Shown: positions 59,729 to 64,000 of the stretch, in pieces
Numbering within the stretch: position 1 is the stretch's first letter
Layout of the letters: every line of letters begins with the position of its first letter
Origin: Gaeumannomyces sp. JS-464
Taxonomy: Eukaryota; Ascomycota; Sordariomycetes; Magnaporthales; Magnaporthaceae
Assembly (NCBI GenBank): GCA_002197995.1
Contig: NGZR01000001.1
Span: 15,147,501-15,211,500 of the forward strand
Length of the DNA: 64,000 bases
Direction of reading: 5' to 3'
Position numbers and translations under genes: made by a program
The notes under the pieces: generated by a model
The model's input: only the letters and a program-made list of their open reading frames with translations
Told to the model about the DNA's origin: nothing
Database searches by the model: none

Positions 59729-62156
59729 GAATTTATTTAAACTAAATATTAATTCGCCAATAGGTTAAAAACTTTAGTTATATATTATTAGCCGCTAAAC
59801 GGCCCCGATGTTATTTTAAGCTTGCCGTGGTTACGATATTATAACCCCGATATTAATTAAAAGGCGGGCATTTTATTAATCGACGGCGAAACGATAGTAA
59901 AAACCCATTACGCTATACTTAATTTAAAAGTTAAAATATTTAGTGCTTTAAATTTCGCCATATTTTGCAAATAACCAAAAGTGCAAATAAAACGAACCAT
60001 TTTAAAGGAACTTCTTTTCGATATAATAATAAACCGCTTTATTAACCCGCGGGGCAATTTGCGAATCGCTAAGGAAATATTAGCGACATTTTTAAAAGCT
60101 ATTTTTATTTTAAACGATACGCTACGCGATACCCCGCTAATTTTAAAACTGGAAAACTTTTAAAATTGGATCGACGAAATACCGCACTTTTGCCGGGTGT
60201 TTAAAAAGGATATCGAAAAGTATTTAAAAGGAATAACATTAGCGATAATGCAAAATTTTTTTAATAAATTGCCTAAAAAGTTAAAAGATTTAACCGATTG
60301 CTTTTCGTTTAAAAACGCGGAAATATTGCCACTATACCGGCTATTTAACTATAAAATTAAACTTTTCGCTAAATAAACGCCGCTATATAGCTATTACCGC
60401 GCTATATTACCCGGAAAGCTACGTGTAATGCGGAAATACCTGGACGAACATTTAAATAAGGGCTTTATACGCTTTAGCTAATCCCCCGCCGCCGTACTAA
60501 TGCTTTTCACGCGAAAACCCGGCGGGGGAGTAAGGGTTTGCGTAAATTACAAGGGTTTAAATAACGTTACCGTTAAAAACCGCTACCTAATCCCGCTTAT
60601 TAAAAAGACCTTAAACGCCCTATTAAAAGCAAAGTGGTTTACTAAACTCGATATTACGACGGCGTTTAACCGTTTACGTATCGCTTTAGGGAACGAGTGG
60701 AAAACCGCGTTCATTACGAAGTTCGGCCTATTCGAATGCCTTATTGCGAACTTCGGTATAACAAAAGCCCCGAGCTCGTTTTAGCATTACATTAACCATA
60801 CGCTGGGCGATTTACTAAATAAATTCGCTATAACATATTTGGATAACGTGCTTATATATAGCGAAATATAAGCGGAATATTAACGATACGTTAAGGAAAT
60901 AGTGCAAAAATTTAACGACGCCAGCTTTATAATCGACATCCGGAAATGCGAATTTAACGTTTAAAAAACAAAATACCTAAGCTTAATAATTACCACGTAA
61001 AAAATGCGAATGGACGAGGAAAAGGTTTGGGCGATTAAAAACTAATAGGAACTTTAATCGCTAAAAGACTTTTAACGTTTCGTTAGCTTTGCTAATTTTT
61101 ACCGACGGTTTATTAAAAGCTTTTTTAAAATCGCGTAACTTTTTACAGCGCTAATAAGCTATAAAAACTGGCTAAGCACCTTTACAAATAACGCTATAAC
61201 GGCGTTTTAATAGTTAAAAAAACGCCTTTTCGTTAACGATTACCTTAGCCTTTTATAACCCTATTAAAAGGATTATCGTGGAAGTAAACGCGTTTAACTG
61301 GGCGTCGGGCGGGGTGCTATTATAGGTTAACGAGCTGGGGATCCGCTGGCTAATCGCCTTTTTTTTCGGCAAAGCATTTACTAACGGAGTGCAATTACGA
61401 AATTTACGATAAAAAGCTCCTAGCGATCGTTTAAGCATTTAAAAAGTGGCGCTTAAAACTATAAAGCACGAAATAAGCAATGAAAATGTGGTTAAACTAT
61501 AAAAACCTTTAATATTTCGCTATTATTAAACTGTTAAATTAGCGCTAAATCCGTTAATTCGAATTCCTTAGCGATTTTAAATTCCAAATTGTATATAAAC
61601 CGGGCAAATTAACCGTAGTACCAGATACACTTTCCCGGCTACCTGGCGTAAAACCGGCGGATACCTAAAACGTAATAAACGATAGGATCGCACTTTAGCA
61701 CCGCATATTATTACCAATTAGCGTATGGTAAACGGAAAACCAGACAAACCGTCGACGGGCCGGCATATAAATAACCGACATTACGGCGACTAAACGTATT
61801 ATAACTTATAAATATACATATTAACGACGCTTACGTTAAGTACGAAACGATATAAGCCATATTAGCGGCGTTGCAAAACCTAGCGACGAGGCAATTTCTT
61901 AACGCGATTTAAAAACATAAAATCGCCATTGCCGATTACCTAGCGATCCGCGGTCGAATTTACATCGGCAAGCGATTGTAAATCCCGTTCGATAATGCAT
62001 TTCGACTTTAAATTTTTCATCGCATATATAACCTATCGCTAAAAAGGCATTTTGGCAAAACGAAAACGTACGACTTTATTTGCAAAACTTACACGTGGCC
62101 GGGTTTTTAACGGGACGTTAGCGCTTTTGTACGAAAATGCCACTTTTGCAAAATGG
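59729..62156 (+). pseudogene. degraded Ty3/gypsy pol: protease end, RT, RNase H, integrase start
   Basis: Continuation of the gypsy element after the copia insertion. DVILSLPWLRYYNPDIN (about 59815) is the segment after the protease. RT: PGGGVRVCVNYKGLN (60518-60562, usual CVDY changed to CVNY), KWFTKLDITTAF, and TYLDNVLIYS (60834-60863), where the catalytic YLDD has become YLDN. RNase H remnants follow, then VYKPGKLTVVPDTLSRLPG (about 61590) and an integrase zinc-finger remnant with HFGKTKTYDFI and TYTWPGF..KCHFCKMVK ending at about 62158. Dozens of TAG/TAA codons replace Gln/Trp, and Asp-to-Asn changes are frequent. The rest of the integrase and the 3' LTR are missing: the element is cut off at the GA tract. 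Confidence 0.9.
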
Positions 62157-62160
62157 TTAA

Positions 62161-62191
62161 AAAAGGGAGAGAGAGAGAGAAAGAGAGAAAG
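62161..62191. repeat. GA-rich junction between gypsy and LINE remnants
   Basis: AAAAGGGAGAGAGAGAGAAA-type purine tract exactly where the gypsy integrase stops. It may be the simple-repeat 3' tail of the minus-strand LINE (CT-rich in its sense direction). Confidence 0.7.
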
Positions 62192-62660
62192 AATATTTAA
62201 CGTCAGCTAGTCGGGATCTACCAGTCCCTGCCTCCCAAGGGGCATATGACGTGCTAGCGCTACCTAAGCTTAACACTAGGCTATATGCTGCTATCAAAGC
62301 GGCTAAACAGATTAAACCCGAAGGCACACGGGGGTCGGGCCGCATTCCGGCGCTCTTTGTTAGCGAGCGGGCAACGGCAATAGGGCGTAACAATACGCCG
62401 GGGCGTTGTAAAGCGCTGCGGGTGGTAGTAATGCTGTTGGCCGGCGGGTATGCCGGAAAAGGGGTAAAGCCGGGTTTAGGCGGGGGAGGGGGTTTTCGGG
62501 ACCTCCCCCCGGCCTAAAGTGCGGGGGATTAACGAGCCTACTGTTAATCCTAATAATACAAAGGAAAAGGTTAAGTATAGGCTTTTTGGGCCCTGTTGTT
62601 ATCGTCCGGCGATAGTGTAATAGTTGGTGGCTTTAACGAACGAAGCAAAAAGGGAGGGCT
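62192..62660 (-). mobile_element. probable 3' part of the LINE remnant
   Basis: GC-richer than the flanking gypsy. No conserved domain; frames on both strands are short. Assigned to the LINE because it lies between the tail-like GA tract and the LINE C-terminal coding remnant, on the 3' side of it. Confidence 0.45.
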
Positions 62661-64000
62661 TTTAGAAAAGCCGTTTCCAATATCCGGGCTTATCGAAGGC
62701 CGGGGGAGGGTCCGCTATAGGCCATTTGTTTTTTGCCGCCCTCGCCAGCCTGCAAAATACAAGGTGGGAAGGGGACTTATTTCGCCCGCAACGGCACGGG
62801 TTGTCGTCTTCGTGTTGGAACCTTCGGTGGTACCAGTCGAAATCCCCGTGGCCGGTGCGTGCGGCTATTAGCCGTTGCAGTACCTTCCGGTGCAGCTGTA
62901 ACGCTTCGGGCGTATGTTGTGGTACCGGCGGGAGGCCTATAGCCTTATACCGATCCGGAAAGTTGTTTTTAAACCATGCGTTTCGGGCGTCCCGGGTTGT
63001 TTTCCGGGCTAAAGCCTTTATTCCGGCCACCGTTGGTTTAAAATGTTAAGGTATTGGCAGGGCCGATCCCAACTTTGCTTCGGCATTTGCCTTTTCGTTT
63101 CCGGGGATTCCCATATGGCCCGGGGACTAGCGTACGTATACCTGGTGTTTATTTATAAGGTAATGGATTTCTTTAAAGGCCTTTTGTGAACTGTTAAGGG
63201 CCGTGCTTAAACAGCCGTTAGCCGCCGAGGTGTTATTAAGGCACAAGTGGAAAGTGCAGTTGCGGAAGCTCCAAACGGCTTTTCGGAGGCCCATTCGGGC
63301 CCCCTCCGCTTCGCCGTCGAATACTTTCGCCGGATGCGCTAACCGGCCGTGCCCGGAAAGTTTGCGTTGGCCGGCTTAGTATATTACCCAGCCGTATCCA
63401 ACTGCCCCGTCTTTTGCTTTAAACCCGTCGTTATATATTATAACGTCGGTAGGTGGGAGGGTGCGAAGCCACGCCATAAAAGCTTTTGCGGCTGCGGGCT
63501 TTTCTTGTATGGCCACCGTAAGCCCCGTATATTTATACGGGAGGTAAGCCGGGCGGGTGCAAACCGGAAGGAGTCCGGCCGTCCTTTGCAAAAAGGTCGC
63601 AAGCTTGCCGGGTAAGCTTGTCTTAGGCCCTCGGGCGTTAAAAGCCGGCTTGGCCGCTGCGGTTAGGAGGTGCTTTTCCGGAACCGTATTTATGCGGGCC
63701 GCGAAACGAAGGCGGGCTTGTTCCAAAAGCGCCTGGGCGCTTGGGATGCCGAATTCGTAATGTAAGGCGTTTATCGGTGCGGTTTTCCAAGCCGGAACCA
63801 CTGCCCGGAGGGACGCGGTTAAGGCTATATCCACCCGTTCGATTAAATAGCTTTGGCGAATATATTGCTATTGTGCTAGTTTATACGGGTGTGGTTTGGT
63901 TTTGCCCTTATACCACACCTCGGCCCCGTATAAAGCCGTGGGGATTATAACCGTCGTAACGGCTTTGTAAACCGAGTGTGCCGGTATCCCCCTTATTAAG
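62661..64000 (-). pseudogene. degraded LINE (RNase H-bearing, Tad-like) pol C-terminal part; continues past the right edge
   Basis: Reading leftward: LPTALYGAEVW-type post-RT segment (IIPTALYGAEVWYKG, about 63950), then APINALHYEFGIPSAQALLE and ARLRFAARINTVPEKHLL. The RNase H domain has IIYNDGFK, GYGWVIY, VFDGEAEGA and SPGHMGIPGNEKANAEAK, where the usual Asp of GNEKAD is Asn. The C-terminal zinc-binding tail typical of fungal LINEs follows: LIAARTGHGDFDWYHRRF and CRCGRNKSPSHLVFC. Stops stand at Gln/Trp positions (after GWVIY, and before SPGHMG), again RIP-like. The reverse transcriptase lies beyond 64000. Confidence 0.85.

Noticed and set aside
1..64000. tRNA or 5S rRNA genes
   Set aside because: I looked for the tRNA B-box (GGTTCGAATCC-like) with a paired A-box, and for fungal 5S sequence, and found no convincing match. 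A tRNAscan run would settle it.

Overview
The window is nuclear DNA of a filamentous ascomycete. The genes carry 49-166 nt introns with GT..AG ends, and the protein set is typical of Pezizomycotina: an ENA-type cation ATPase, a PHO80/PREG-like cyclin, a DUF7136 protein, a LysM effector and an Hce2-GH18 chitinase. The TE compartment looks mutated by repeat-induced point mutation (RIP). A Sordariomycete is my best guess, but that is inference; no rDNA or marker gene is present to settle it.

Positions 1 to about 49,000 are GC-rich gene space with long intergenic spacers. In order it holds: a possible truncated exon (-); maltose-type O-acetyltransferase (-); ENA P-type ATPase (+); C2-domain protein (+); Nudix hydrolase (-); SAM methyltransferase (-); sodium:neurotransmitter symporter (-); a retrotransposon gag-like ORF (-); secreted GH32 beta-fructosidase (-); PHO80-like cyclin (-); proteasome beta-1 subunit PRE3 (-); a 1,466-residue LysM-CBM18-GH18-Hce2 chitinase (-); a secreted DUF7136 protein (-); a five-LysM secreted protein (+); and a WW-domain protein (-). 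The chitinase, DUF7136 and LysM genes form the most interesting locus: a killer-toxin-like secreted chitin-attack and chitin-binding module whose LysM gene is divergently transcribed.

Positions of about 49,050 to 64,000 are AT-rich and consist of nested transposable elements. A 538-bp TA-flanked MITE marks the boundary. It is followed by a degraded Ty3/gypsy element full of in-frame stops, which is split in its protease region by a nearly intact Ty1/copia element (272-bp LTRs, 5-bp target duplication). At the right edge, beyond a GA-rich junction, lies a degraded RNase H-bearing LINE on the minus strand.

About ten conserved genes carry single-base frame breaks, many at short homopolymers. 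The breaks include two in the essential proteasome beta-1 gene, so they are most likely consensus or assembly errors rather than real pseudogenes. Gene models below state where each break lies.
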